A stretch of 64,000 bases of DNA, taken from NCBI GenBank assembly GCA_905331475.1, contig CAJNYU010004696.1:1-64000 (forward strand), read 5' to 3'. Made by a program: the position numbers and the translations under genes. Under the pieces are notes generated by a model. It was not told the origin of the DNA. It searched no databases and saw only the letters and a program-made list of their open reading frames with translations. Source of the DNA: Rotaria socialis. Lineage: Eukaryota > Rotifera > Eurotatoria > Philodinida > Philodinidae. Shown one piece after another: positions 9,797 through 22,800 of this stretch (within the stretch, counting starts at the first letter, position 1; each line of letters opens with the position of its first letter).

Positions 9797-12700
9797 ATGG
9801 CAAAAAGTTCATGGGATCAATTGCCACCAGAACTGTTTCAACCGATGAAGAATATGTATGACAATGATCAACATTTCGAGACAGAATCGAAGAAGCTTAA
9901 TGAGAAGAAAGATAAAATAGTAACTAAAGTAGAAGATAATCAGAAAGCGTTCGATAATATATTTGCGAAAAGCGATGATATACTACGGAAATCGGAAGAA
10001 CAAATTGGAGAAATACGAAAGCTAGAGGTCAACAAATTAAAGTTGTACGAAGAACAATTAGAAAAATTCAATGCCGCTGATCTTGAAAAATCAAAATTAG
10101 ATGAATATCAAGGAAATATTGATAATTTACAGCGTGAACTTAAATTACATGAACAACAAAAAGTTGAACTCGGCAAGGAACAAGAAGTAATTAAGAAAGA
10201 AATGTCTCAAATACAGTCGACTCAAGCTGAATTGCGGCGCCAATTAGAGAAAGTCAAAGAAGAACTTCTCAAAAACGAAAATCTTCTCTCGGAAGCGATA
10301 GACGAACGTCAAAGATGTGAAAAAAAAGTCGAAGAACTTCGAAAATTAATCGAAAGCATCGAAGAAAATATCAATAGAAATAAAAAACAACTCGAAGAAT
10401 TAATGGCAAAACAACGTGAGTTAGAAAATCAGCGAAAAGATTTAGAAAAGCAAATCGATCAACTAAATGCCCATATCATTAACTTGGAAGCACTTCTGCG
10501 AGACAAGGAAGCTAAAGTTGCTCGTCTTGAACAAGAAGTTCGCGATTTGCAAGAGAAAATAAAAGATTTAGAAAAAGAAGTTGAGCAAATACGAGAAAAA
10601 ATCGAAACTGTTAGGGAAAAAATCGAGAAACTCAATCAAGAAATGGTCACAAGTGAGCGGAAATTTGAAGAACTAGAAAGAGAGCGGAAAGCGTTGGAGA
10701 TGGAACAACGTCAACTTGAAAAAACGCTTCAAACTCTGGAAAACGAAAAAACTGATCGAACAAATAAACTCAACAGACTTCAACAAAAGTTATCAGCGAT
10801 AGAGGATTTATTTAATCGTGCTGAAACTAAACTGGCACAGCTACAAGTGCAAAAGGAACAGCAAACAGCAGCGCTCGAATCACTTGAAACTGAACGTAAT
10901 CGATTGGAAGATCAAAAAATTAAACAAACTGATGAAACGAATGTCTTACGTGAACAAAAAGAAGCTGCAATCCAAGAGCGACAAACGGCCGAAAGTGAAC
11001 ATAAAGAAGTTGAGAAAGCGTTGCAAAATGCACAACAAAAAGAACGTGATTTAGATCGTCAACGTGAAAAGGCAATAAGTGATGAAAGACGTATTCAATC
11101 ACAACTTGATCGAGCTATTAATGAAGAGAGAGAAGCAGAAAGAGAGATGAACGCTGCTAAATCTCGACTGCCTGGTATGGAGTCAAAAGAAACGTTGTGG
11201 AATTTGGTTGGCGCGATCTTTCCGCCGTTATCAGGTTTCGCCCAAAGCGAAGTACAAAAAGTAAACAGAGCTCGCAATGAACTGGATGCAGCTAGTAGGC
11301 GATACGATGACAAAAAGAAAGAAGTAAATGACCTTCGCAATAAACACTCAGAAGCACAAACTAATCGTAAGGATGCTGTTAAACAATTTGAAAATGCAAG
11401 AAAAGATGTTGCAAGTCAGCAAAGAACTGCCGTAATGAAATTTCAACAATTTAACGTGTGTAAAGCAAAGACCGATCGCTTGAGTGAAGAACATCGAAAC
11501 TCACTTCGAAGACAACAACAAACAGAAGCAAGCTTTCGTATGGCTTCTATTCATCTTCAAAAAGCTCAGACACAACTTGCCAGTACTACTAATGAAGTAC
11601 AACGATATGAACAAGAAAAGGCAACACATGGAAATCAAGTTAATGACTTGAAAAATAATGCAGAGCAGATGAGAGATGATATCAATCGGCATCAGAGAAC
11701 TATTGATGAACATCGCACTCTCATGGAAGAGAGACGAGGAATTTTAATGGAAAATAAACTCCAATGTCAACTAGAACAAACTAAGATACAACTTCTGAAA
11801 GGTATGTGCATATATACGTATGTGATTTCTTACTATACGAATTCGAATTAATATCTTTCGCATGATAGTCGAGACTTCTAATCTAATATTTATCTATAAG
11901 ATACTTTTCATATAATAACACGGAGGCATTTCGTTTAAGGTGAAAACGAAAATCTGAAACGTCAACATGGTGATTTAACCAACACGGAAAAGGCCAGAGT
12001 CCGAGAAATGACATATCAAAACGAAGTACTTCAATCAGAATTGAAAACAGCTGATGAATTGAAGAACGACATTAGTACGAAGAAAGAAAACTTGAAAACT
12101 CTTACAGAACAATTGGTTGTGACCAAAACAGACTTGGAAAACGTTGCTATAGAAAGTAAACGACTGAAAGACGAAAAAGTCGCGCTTAGTCAAGAACTTC
12201 AACAATCTAAAGCCGACTTGGTTCAAGCCGAACAGAAATATCGTGAAGCTAATCGAAACTATCTCGCACAAAAGAATAAGGCCGAAACCCTCCGCCAAAA
12301 TGCTGAAATGTTAGAGAAACGAGATGTACAAATATCAAGTAATTTACAATTCGTTCAAGAAAAATTGAAAAAACACAATCTACAAATTGATGAAAAGAAA
12401 GTTGCAGTCAGTGAAACTACTGGCAATATTAATGCTGAGCGATTAAGGTTACAGAATGCACAGCAAACAGTTGAAAAAGCGCAGCAAGATCTCGAAACAA
12501 TGAAGGAAAGTATAAAATCCATCAACGAACAAATCGACAATAAAAATAAGAGTTACAGTGAATTAAATAAGGAGCTCGACGAATGCCACAAGAGCGCAGA
12601 CATAACCGAAGCAGCAAGAAAGAACAATTTGGAACGCCTTGAAAAAGCTAATATCGCATTGTTACAACTTCAGGCAGACTATGACGAACGGACGAATCAA

Positions 12701-12820
12701 TATGCTGAGAAAATAGAAAATATTGAGAAAATCAAAAATGCTAATAAATTAAACCAACCTGTTCTGCAAACAGTATCTAACAGCAACGTTGTGAAAAAAC
12801 AAGAAAATAAACTAACATGA
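9797..12820 (+). CDS. Long coiled-coil (SMC/myosin-rod-like) protein, 961 aa, two exons
   Basis: Exon 1 is 9797-11801 and exon 2 is 11940-12820; the 138-bp intron has GTATGT and TTTAAG borders and joins the frame exactly. Nearly the whole protein is charged heptad coiled coil rich in E, K, Q and R, in blocks at about residues 15-450, 490-660 and 690-940. A short non-coil hydrophobic segment with ETLWNLVGAIFPPLSGFA lies at about 465-485 and could be a hinge or a binding patch. No Walker A or signature motif is present, so it is not an SMC ATPase itself. No signal peptide or membrane segment is seen. It is first of three co-directional genes; the next starts 217 bp after the stop. A scaffold or clamp role beside the two AAA proteins is inference. 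Low-complexity coils match many proteins, so homology is not assigned. Confidence 0.8.
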
Positions 12821-12995
12821 TCTATGCATCTATATGCTTGACTAGAATAATCCATTTTCCATTGCTTTCTATTCTTTATTCTTGAGCGATTTTTGCTTTG
12901 TTTTATTTTATAGTATTTATTTTGGAAGTTGAACTTTCGGATAACAACTACTCAACATAAATAGTTTTTTTTTGTTTACATTAATTATCATGGTT

Positions 12996-13012
12996 TTGCT
13001 TTTTTTTTATAG
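12996..13012 (+). promoter_or_regulatory. Intercistronic 3' splice site ahead of the second gene
   Basis: GCTTTTTTTTTATAG ends at 13012, 25 bases before the ATG at 13038. It lies in the 217-bp gap between the coiled-coil gene and the AAA gene. A T-rich tract plus AG with no matching donor in the gap is what a trans-splice acceptor in a polycistronic unit looks like. Confidence 0.5.
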
Positions 13013-13037
13013 ATAATTGCACATTTAGCTTTAAAAA

Positions 13038-16000
13038 ATGTCAGACAATAGTTCTGATGATGACTTTACCCCGGAAGCATTTCAAGAAAGATCAACAGAC
13101 ACGACAATCAATTTTGTTGTACAAAAATTACTTCCATCATTGGAACCGGTTACTTTAAATTCGATTGTTCTGAATATTTATATTAAATTTGACAAAGGCA
13201 AACAAGTAGAAGCATTCATAGAAGAATTAAAGCAACCAAATGAAAATCTTCACAAAGGCGCTGATGGACAATATGTTTCAACCCTTCATCAATATGCACT
13301 CGAATCAACACGGGGGCCAATTGATATGAGCAATCAAAGCGTGCGTTTGATCTATCAACCGAATTTGTTTACACGAAGAAATGACGCATTTGGACCGTGG
13401 AATTTCAATTATTTACTAACACTCCTTGCACTCGACTATCAATGTGACCACGATAGTAAATTTCAATTTCCTCCTGTCTGGAAAACAAATTCAAAAACAC
13501 AAGTTCATGTGGTTGTTAAAAATATTCAAAACGAAATAACTACATCGCCGGAAACTGCAAGCTCGACTACAGTGTCTACAAAAAAGGAAGATGTTACACT
13601 CGAAAGTTTTCTAAAAACTATCTGTCGACAAAATCAACGCGACGAAAACAGTGTCACAAGTTGGTTAACAGCACTTCAAGGTACGACTATTTACATTTGA
13701 GATCGACTTGAATTTTATGAATGCTCAATCTTGGCTTCTATAAAGCTACACAAATCATTAACTCTGCCAAACGAATGAATATTTTTCTATTTTTTCTAGA
13801 GGAAAGTATTACTACTGTTCAGCATCTTCGCAGTGCAGTAGCTAATGAAAGATGTTGGGAGAGTCTGCAATCACCCAAACTGTTAATTAAACAAATGATA
13901 CGAGATTATATTCAATTGAATGATTCTTCAAGCAAATCTCAAGAAACTCAAAGCCTCTATAAAGATTCCGATGCAACTCTAATCGGTGACATTCATCGAA
14001 TTCGACGTTATTTTCATTACGTTACTAAAACAGAACAATATATACCCTATCTTGATCCTGATGCAGTGGATAAGACCATTAATGAAATTCGAAAAACATA
14101 TGATGATGATGGAAATGTTCTACACAATATTCATCAATATTTAAAAACATTTTGTATTAAAAATAAAAACATCGATTTAGAAGCACACAAAAAGCGAAAG
14201 CAAGAATGGACTGACGAACAAAAAAGATTGGAAGAAGAAGTTAAAACATTTCGTAAGGAAATTTTAATCTCTGAAGAAGAAGCTAAAGGAGCACAAACAA
14301 AAGTTAGAGTTTGCCAACAGCACTTTATCAATGCTGAAAAAGAAAAAGAAATTGCCTTGAAGGAAGCTGAAAAGCTCAATGCCGAAGCAGCTACCTTAAA
14401 TTGGAGTCAGGATCTAACAGCATGGACTAGAAAACGAGACCAAGCAAAAGAAAAAGTAGGCAAAGCTACGCAGGACGTTGAAAAAGTGCAACGTCAATTG
14501 GAAATTGCACAAGCCAAACTTGCTGTACACACTGAACCCATACGTCGAAAGAAAAATACAATTGCTGAAAATGAAGAAAAAATTCGAGGCTTAACGACTT
14601 TTCTCAAGATCGATCCAATTGAAGCACAAAAAAAATTAAATGTTAAATACGGACGAGGATTACTTCTCTATGGACCTCCAGGAACAGGTAAATCTGAACT
14701 ATTAAAACGAGCAGCTACATTTGCTGGTATTACGATGACTACAACAGCTCTAGCTGCTGGCGAATTAAATCGCCCATATGTTGGTGAAACTGAACGATTG
14801 CTTGTTGATATAATGTCTCGAGCGAATACGATTCCATATTTGATTTGCGCTATGACAATTGATGAGATCGATGGACTTGTTCCAAAAAGAACAAATAATG
14901 CTCAACAATCAAAAGTCGATGGAATTAGTGTTTTACTTTCTCATATTGAAGGTGTTAAAAATATTCAAAATTTAATTGTACTTGGTGCAACTAATCGAAA
15001 AAATATGATGGATGAAGCATTTTTACGTCGGATGCAATCAAAATGTTTTGTTGGTCGACCATCACCACAAATTCGAAGAAAAATGCTTGAACCATTGCTA
15101 TATCTTGATGCGAATATGTTTAATGAGAAATGTATGGATTTTCTTGTTAAAATAACAACAAATTTTAGTGGTGCTGCTGTTGGTGCATTAAAATCTAGTA
15201 TTGTTGTTGCCATGGATAGTTATAAAAGTACAAATTTAACAAACAAAGTGTTTCTTGATCTAGCTGATAATACAGCACGAGAATTTAGTTGTTGGTTTGG
15301 CATTGGAACATTACCAGAGATTTGTCGTCTCTATCCAAACATATTTTCATCAAATGATCAGCAAGAAAAATATTCACTTAAATTACCAGATAGTCTTCCG
15401 ACAGGTCGTATTCTTATCGATTTAGACAGTCGAAAACGTTATATCGAATTCAAAACTGAGCCAACAATTGAAGACGATCTAGATCAAGAAGAAACGTCTA
15501 CAATGACTTTAGTTTCACGATTTATTAGTGGTTGTTTCAGTCGAAATATTGATGCGATTCAAATAATTGATTTAAATTTTTTAACAAAAAATAATGCATT
15601 TGAAGATAGTGGAAAATTTGAACTTTTAACAACAATATTCGATGGTAATCAATTATTAAAATGCTTCTATTATTTTCTTTTTGTTTAATTTTGAATATTT
15701 TCTATTTAGAATGTGAAGAATACAATCGATCTATGCTAGTATTTGATATTGATTCGTTGATTATGCTTAATGTGACTGATTCAGCAATGTCACCATCAAC
15801 TTCGATATCGAATATACAATTATATCAATGCATTCGAGAAAAATGTAAGAGAGCTGTTGTTGAACGAAATTCAACGGATGAAAGGGTAAAAATTATTTTT
15901 CAAATAAGATTTGAAAAACATTTGATTCTTTCTGTTTAAAGACACAAACCGATATGACGTTTTGGAAAGAAAAATGGATAGTGATGATTGTTAAAAATCC

Positions 16001-16613
16001 ATATCTTCGTAAACACTTAGTTGATGAGATCGAATTTAAAAAGACACTTCAGGAAACTCAACAAAAACATGAAGATGAACAAAAACGAATCGATAATGAA
16101 ACCGTTACATTATGTCCTAAATGTTTACAAAGTTATATTCCATCCAAAGTCGACCATGGAAGTTGTCGGTATCACAATGGATACATTATCGATCTTGACA
16201 ATCCAACTAAGATTTTGACTCAAGATGACGCTCAACAAATAATACAACGCGTCGCATTAGACGCAGCTATGACTACTAATAATGAAAATCCGAATCAAAA
16301 GGCAGCAATGCCGTTCTTGTATTGGGCCTGCTGTTCAAGTACTTTTATGAGTGGCCAACCGTGTAAAATCGGTACTTGTGGACTACCTGAAACAATGAAA
16401 GGACAAACAATCGGTCCAAATGAAGATTTGATACTTTTAGTTCAAAAACATTTTCAGGAAGATCAACAAATTAAGGAAAATGCTGCTAGACTTGTAAAAC
16501 ATTACCAAGAGAAAAAACGATCTATACGGTCAACTGCACAAACAACAACCAATATTCGAGCTCCATCATCATCATCGTCATCGACAGTTTCTTCACTCAC
16601 CCAACGAAAATAA
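13038..16613 (+). CDS. AAA ATPase with coiled coil and C-terminal cysteine/histidine zinc module, 1,111 aa
   Basis: Four exons: 13038-13680, 13800-15644, 15710-15885, 15942-16613; all three introns (119, 65 and 56 bp) have GT/AG borders and keep frame. Residues 1-330 are unassigned. A coiled coil covers about 339-482. A classic AAA domain follows: Walker A GPPGTGKS at 506, Walker B with DEID near 570, sensor-1 GATNR, and an arginine-finger-like FLRRM. This is the katanin/spastin/CDC48 type rather than the dynein type. After a region of about 250 residues comes a metal-binding module at about 946-1040: CPKC, then GSCRYH, then YWACCSS, then two more Cys (CKIGTC). The order C-C-C-H-CC-C-C resembles CHORD domains, but this is only inferred. 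The tail is Ser/Thr-rich. One ATPase domain suggests hexamer formation. It is the middle gene of the cluster; AATAAA follows at 16634. Confidence 0.85.
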
Positions 16614-16633
16614 TTACTTGCATAATCATATTG

Positions 16634-16639
16634 AATAAA
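16634..16639 (+). terminator. Polyadenylation signal after the AAA/zinc gene
   Basis: AATAAA lies 21 bp after the stop codon, between the second and third genes of the cluster. In trans-spliced operons such a signal and a downstream acceptor normally share the gap. Confidence 0.55.
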
Positions 16640-16794
16640 TGTATCAAACGTATTTCATAACTTTCATGCTCTTTCAATTCATTCGTGTCTTTTTAATTTC
16701 CTATCTTGTAAGATTTGAGTTCTAGACAATGAAGTCATTTAAATATAATAGATCTTTGATTCTAATGGTAAATCAATCTTCGTAAATTCGTTTT

Positions 16795-16833
16795 GTTTTT
16801 ATTTTCTAGAAAGAAATTTTTTGTTACTTCTAG
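16795..16833 (+). promoter_or_regulatory. Intercistronic 3' splice sites ahead of the giant gene
   Basis: TTTGTTTTTATTTTCTAG ends at 16809, and TTGTTACTTCTAG ends at 16833, 51 and 27 bases before the ATG at 16861. They follow the AATAAA of the previous gene by about 170 bp, matching the arrangement in the preceding intergenic gap. Confidence 0.5.
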
Positions 16834-16860
16834 TTAATAATGGAATAGCTTATCCATATA

Positions 16861-19800
16861 ATGATGACTCAAGAAAATGTTATTACAAAATGTGACGAAT
16901 TAACGATAGTTTTAAATCATATATTGGATCGTGATGCTGATCCGTATAAAGCGCAAAATCTCATCGATGAACTAGTCAATATGAGTTTTTCATTGACCAA
17001 GGCTGAGACTAAAAAAGTGCTTCGTAGCATTTTTTATCCATATGGCACCCTCGTACTTACAAATCGGCATAGGGTACGAACGACGAAAGAAGATATTCGA
17101 ACTAGAAATATACATAAAATCATTGTTTCACTATTTTTTTTTGTTTTCTTCAAATTCATTAGACGCTCGCTATGAAAATGGCAAAACTTATGGAATGGTG
17201 GTTAAAATCAAAATCAAATGATGGATCACAAAGACCTCTAATGGATTTAATATGTGAACAACGAATCATTTTAGTAAGAAAAAACTCCGATGGTTCAACT
17301 ACTCTCGAGTGAGTATGAAAACAGTTATTTTCGAAACAGAGATTATAAATCTATATGTATTAAATTGTCTTTAGACAGCAAGAAAATCCAAATAAAACTA
17401 TGGATCTCTCACATTTGATGTTGTTATTTAATGTTTATGATTGTACAGGAAGTGAAATGAATGCATTAATCAAACTTCTCATCGAATGTTTACTATATAC
17501 AGAAAGTAAACTGGGTGATATGCGACAATATTTAATTGAACCGGACTGCTTTAAATGTTTATGGCTACTTTATTTCGATCCATTACGGATTAAACGCGTT
17601 CTTGAAGGTGATGAGCTAGTACAAAGAGAAGCAGTTAACAAAGAAGAATACCAATCTTCATCAAAACATCAAATCTATATTCAATGGACAGATGATCTTA
17701 AAGATAAATATATTGATGGCAACATTACAAAACGTCAACGTGTCAATATGATTGTTCATGAAGCATTGAGTGCTTGCAAAAGAAAACAACAGCTACTATC
17801 ACTATTGCAAAAGATACAATTCAATCGAAGCCATACGATTTATGTATTGCAAACTTGGATAAATTTATTTCGTCATTTGATTAGTATAAAATATGTAGAT
17901 ATTGAGATAATTCAACTTCTATTCGAACGTCTACCAGATCTGAATATAATAAATGCTTCTGCTGAATTAAATCAATTAATTCTTGATCTTCTTGAAATGT
18001 TACCACAATTTAATGATGCAGAACAACTAGTTTATGTTGGAAATCAAATAGTTCGAATGATTCAAAACTTAATGGTTAGCGAAAAACTAAAGAATAAAAT
18101 CGAGCTTGTCGAAGAATTAATGAAAAGAATTTGTGCAAGTACGCCTGTGAATAATATACAAGGTCATTATTGCTTCTTCTTTTTACTCAAGGATCTTATT
18201 CCATTTTATGATAAGCATAATGAGATTCGATTAATTAAAAGAATTGATCACGAAACAATATTATGGTATGCTGATGACATTCTACAGAAAAAAACTGTCA
18301 GTCAACCAATGGCTGAACATTGCCAGACTCTTTTAACTCTATTGCAATATGTAACAATGTATACTGACGATAATTATCTGGAAGATTGGTTTCAACGTAT
18401 TCAACTTCCAAGTCATCAAAATGCTGAATTTATTTTTCAAATGATAACATATTCAATTTATTCAAGTAGTACATTAGCAACTTACGTACGACAAATTACA
18501 GATGAAAAAATCAATGAGTTTTTGAAATGTATTCAAATACCGATAGCTTTCAAATTTATTTCTATTTTATTAACTATCATTGAAGCGTTAGTTAATAGCG
18601 CACAAGCACATATTATTCTTTTTCGATCGGATGATTTCCATCGAATATTAGAAGATTGGCTACTATCAGAAACATCACCATCAATAATCATGCGGCTTTT
18701 AGTATTATTATTTAATGTTGCTGATTCCGGACATAATCAATATTCTGTCAAAATTGCCGATTTTTTTCTTGGTAATTATGCATCCAAATTTTTTTCAATT
18801 CACTTCGAAGATCAAAGTCCATTTGCTAGTATTATTCGTTTTCTTTTATCGATTTCGAATAACAATCAAATCAATGGTTCTTCTTTACATGATAAAGTTG
18901 GACATTTAATCAAAGATCTGTTTCTACAGATTGAAGAAATCATCGATGAAGATGATGATAATCTTTACAAAACATTCTCATTGCATCTGCTTAGTCTCAG
19001 TAATGAGATTACTGACGAACAAGTACGAACAAAGCTTGTTATATTACTTTCACCATTCATACCCGATATGATGGCTTTACTAGGTCAATCTGATCAATTA
19101 AAATATGCAAGTATCAAGCTTCTTGGTAAGATACTTGAATTATCTGAAGACGAGCATTCTTTATTTGCTGAAAATTTTCAATATGGTTCTATACATGATG
19201 ATACACTTAATCATACAAATGATACTCTACAACAGCAACAACAACAACAGCAACCCAATAATCTCTTCTTCAGCTCAGAAGTGGCAAATCGATTAGAGAT
19301 TCCTCTTGTACGGCATAGTGATTTTATTCATGGAAATCAATTCTTGAAGAAATTAGAACAAGTTGAACAGCGAATAGGTGATAAATTGCTTCGTGAACGT
19401 TTAACACAACAACGTTCGGAAAATTTAAATCTATCAATCAAAGACGACCAATTCAACCATCTTGTTCTCACTCCGACAACTTGTGAAAATATATTTAAAG
19501 TACTTGAAGTACTTGATGATCCAATTCCAATACTACTCGAAGGTAACACTGGCGTAGGTAAAAGTGCTACTGTCATGGAAGCATTTCGACAAGCATGCAT
19601 GTGCAAACCTCAACTACAATCTCGTACATTTTTTCGATTTAATATGTCATCGCATGTTACCGTTGATGATCTTCTGGGCAAAGTGATGCTTGCGTTCGAT
19701 AAAGAAACATGTATGACAAATTTTCGATTTGTTCATGGCCTATTTACTAGAGCTTTTGTGAATGGTCATTGGATCCTATTTGATGAACTTAATCTTGCTC

Positions 19801-22800
19801 AAGACACTGTTCTTCAAGCCATTGAATCAGCACTAGATACACGTCGTCTAACCATTAATAATAATAGTTCGACTCAAGATTCGATAATTGTTTACCAAAT
19901 GCATGATGATTTTCGATTGTTCGCTACACAAAATCCTAGTACTGGCTTCTTTAAAGACAAACGTGAAAAATTATCAAGTTCATTTCTCAGTCGTTTTCGA
20001 CCATTGGTCTTTACTGAATTACCTGATTTTGAATGGCGTGACATTGTTCAACAACGACTAAAACCTTATCTCGGCAATGAAGCTGATCAATATGCAGATT
20101 TACTCGTGACTAATTTCAATAACAAAATAAAAGAAGCTTTATACGATTCAAGAAAAGGGTTCGCTGAATCTGGACCTTATGCTGAAATATCTATTCGTGA
20201 ACTATTAAAATGGGTTAACCAGCTGATTTGGCAAAAACAACATGGATGTTGGCCAACTAATGCACAGGATCGTGGAAATATGCTCAGTTTTAGTGCGTGG
20301 TGTATCTATGGTGCACGATATCGTACTAATGGACGTACTATTGTTGAAAATATTCTTACTGACAATGGAAAGGGTGGCTGGGGCCGTCCAGCTCTCCAAA
20401 ATATATCTATTCGTGTTGATCAAAAAGAAGAGAAAATCTTTCTCGATAATATTCAATGTTCAGCGCGCATTAAAATTCAACCAATTGCTAATCCTGAACT
20501 TGAATGGTTCAATGTTTTTAAGATGGCTGGTCTCGAAACCATAAAATTCAATGCAGACATTTGGACCATCGCATTCAAAGTTCACAATGCTGTTCATAAA
20601 ATGTTGATAAATATTGACTTTATCTATTTACATGGTATCTATCGTATTGATTATTCTTGGTTATGGCATTGGCTTACTTCAGCTGCTCATCATCTTAATC
20701 AACGAAATGAGTTTGGTATACACGGCTGTAAATCGTACATAAGTCGTTTTCGCCATATCAAAGCACAAAATAAAGTGCGCTCATGCTTTATTGAACATTT
20801 CGAAGATGCCAATCTATCGGAAATAACATCAAAAGATATAATGATACAACCAGATATGCCATATATCCTTACAGATCGTACCTTACAAACAATGAAACAA
20901 GTCTCTTTCGATATGAATATTAAACAACCCATATTAGTTACGGGTCCAGAAGGCTGTGGTAAATCTGATCTTTTACTAGCTCTTACTTGGCTTAATGGCC
21001 AACAAGTGAATCAATTGAATATTACACCAGAAACGGAACCATCAGCACTGATCGGTCAAATTCTTCCAAATGAAGCAAAAGATAAAAATGGTGCCAACAA
21101 TGGTAAAATGTTAGATTGGAACCACGGTTGCGTTACACGTGCTTATATCAATGGGCAATGGGCATTACTGGATAATTTCAATACAGCAGAAGCATCCGTA
21201 TTAGAACGACTTAATCCTATCCTTGAAGAGAAACCAATGCTTATACTGACTGAAAATGGTGAAATTGACGAACAAAACATGCATGACGATTATCGTCTTT
21301 TCGCAACAATGACACCACCTGATTCACGTTATTCATCATTGAACGTAGGCGAACTTTCACCATCACTTTATAATCGTTTTGCTACTGTTCATATGAATGA
21401 CATTGATAACAACTCTGATGAATTACTTCAATTAGCCAAAGGTCTTCTTTCCGATGATGTTGATTCACAATTAGCTGTTGATCTTTGCCGAGAAATCCTC
21501 GATTTTTTATCAAAAAATGCGGCAAATATTTCTAAAGTAACTCTACGTAATTTAGTACGCTTTTTTGATAGCACATATCGTCTTTATCAACGTTTTCAAG
21601 ATAAATTTAATTTTGTTTCTATTCTTTGGACAGCTTATCATGTTACTATTGTCAATCAAATTAAAGGAGAACAAATAAAAATTCAAATGACTGAATCAAT
21701 TAAAAGATTTCTTCGCCGAATGCAACCAAACTGCCAACTACGTCAACTACCATTCACTGATTGGATTCAACAAACAGATGAACATATTTTAACTTCAACT
21801 CGATTGAATTATGCTAATGCTGTATTGGGTGCTGTAGCTTGTAATATTCCTCTTCTTTTAGAAGGTCCTGCAGCTGTTGGTAAAACGACATTAATTGCGC
21901 ATCTATGTAAAACTCTTGATAGTAAAAAAATGAATCACATATCAAGTCAACAAAAACCAAAACTTGAACGAGTCAATAACACAGATACAACAACAATACA
22001 AGATTATTTAGGAACATATTTGCCTGTTAATGATGGATTTATTTTTCAAAAAGGTGCACTTTATCGTGCAATGGAAAATGGTTGGTGGTTTCTTGCTGAT
22101 GAATTTAATTTAGCTGATCCGTCAGTAATGAATATACTTTTCCCATTACTTGAAGGTAAAAATTCGATTATGATACCAACAAGTGGAAAGATTATAACAG
22201 CTAAACAAGGTTTTCATTTTTTTGCTACACAAAATGATTCATCTTATGCAAATAGACATCAACTACCGATATCATTACGTAATCGTTTTCTTGAAATACA
22301 ATTTGATGAATTTCCTGAATCCGAACTATCAGAAATTCTTCTTCGACGCAATCAATCCGATAAACAGAAACAAAAAAACTTAATAAATCAAATAGCGAAT
22401 TCATTAGCTTCATTCTATCATCAATTGATTCAGACGCCATCACGTATTACATTTCGTGAACTTATCAAATGGATTCGTCGGTATGAATTATTTTCATCTG
22501 GAAAGGATGTTTGGCCTATGGTTGGCGCTTCGCTTCTAACAAGTAAATATCCATTGGAGTCACCCATACGACAAGGCCTAATCAACGATTTAAAAACGAA
22601 ATGGCCCAATATTAGCATACCGACAGGTTCACAAATCGAAATAAAGGATGTTGGCGGTGGACTAGTTCGGTTTCGAGAAAATGATCTTCATGTTGATGTT
22701 AAGACAAGCGTTCTCTCTCAAAGTATCATATCAACATGGCCTCTAACATTTCAACGTACGTTAACTCGTATTGCTCAAGCTGTTCATGCCAATGAACCTG

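Noticed and set aside
10818-12540. Several minus- and plus-strand frames within the coiled-coil gene
   Set aside because: Shadow frames of a Lys/Glu/Gln-rich coding region.
15661-15939. Independent 92-codon gene
   Set aside because: Its central part is exon 3 (15710-15885) of the AAA/zinc gene, with intron sequence at both ends.
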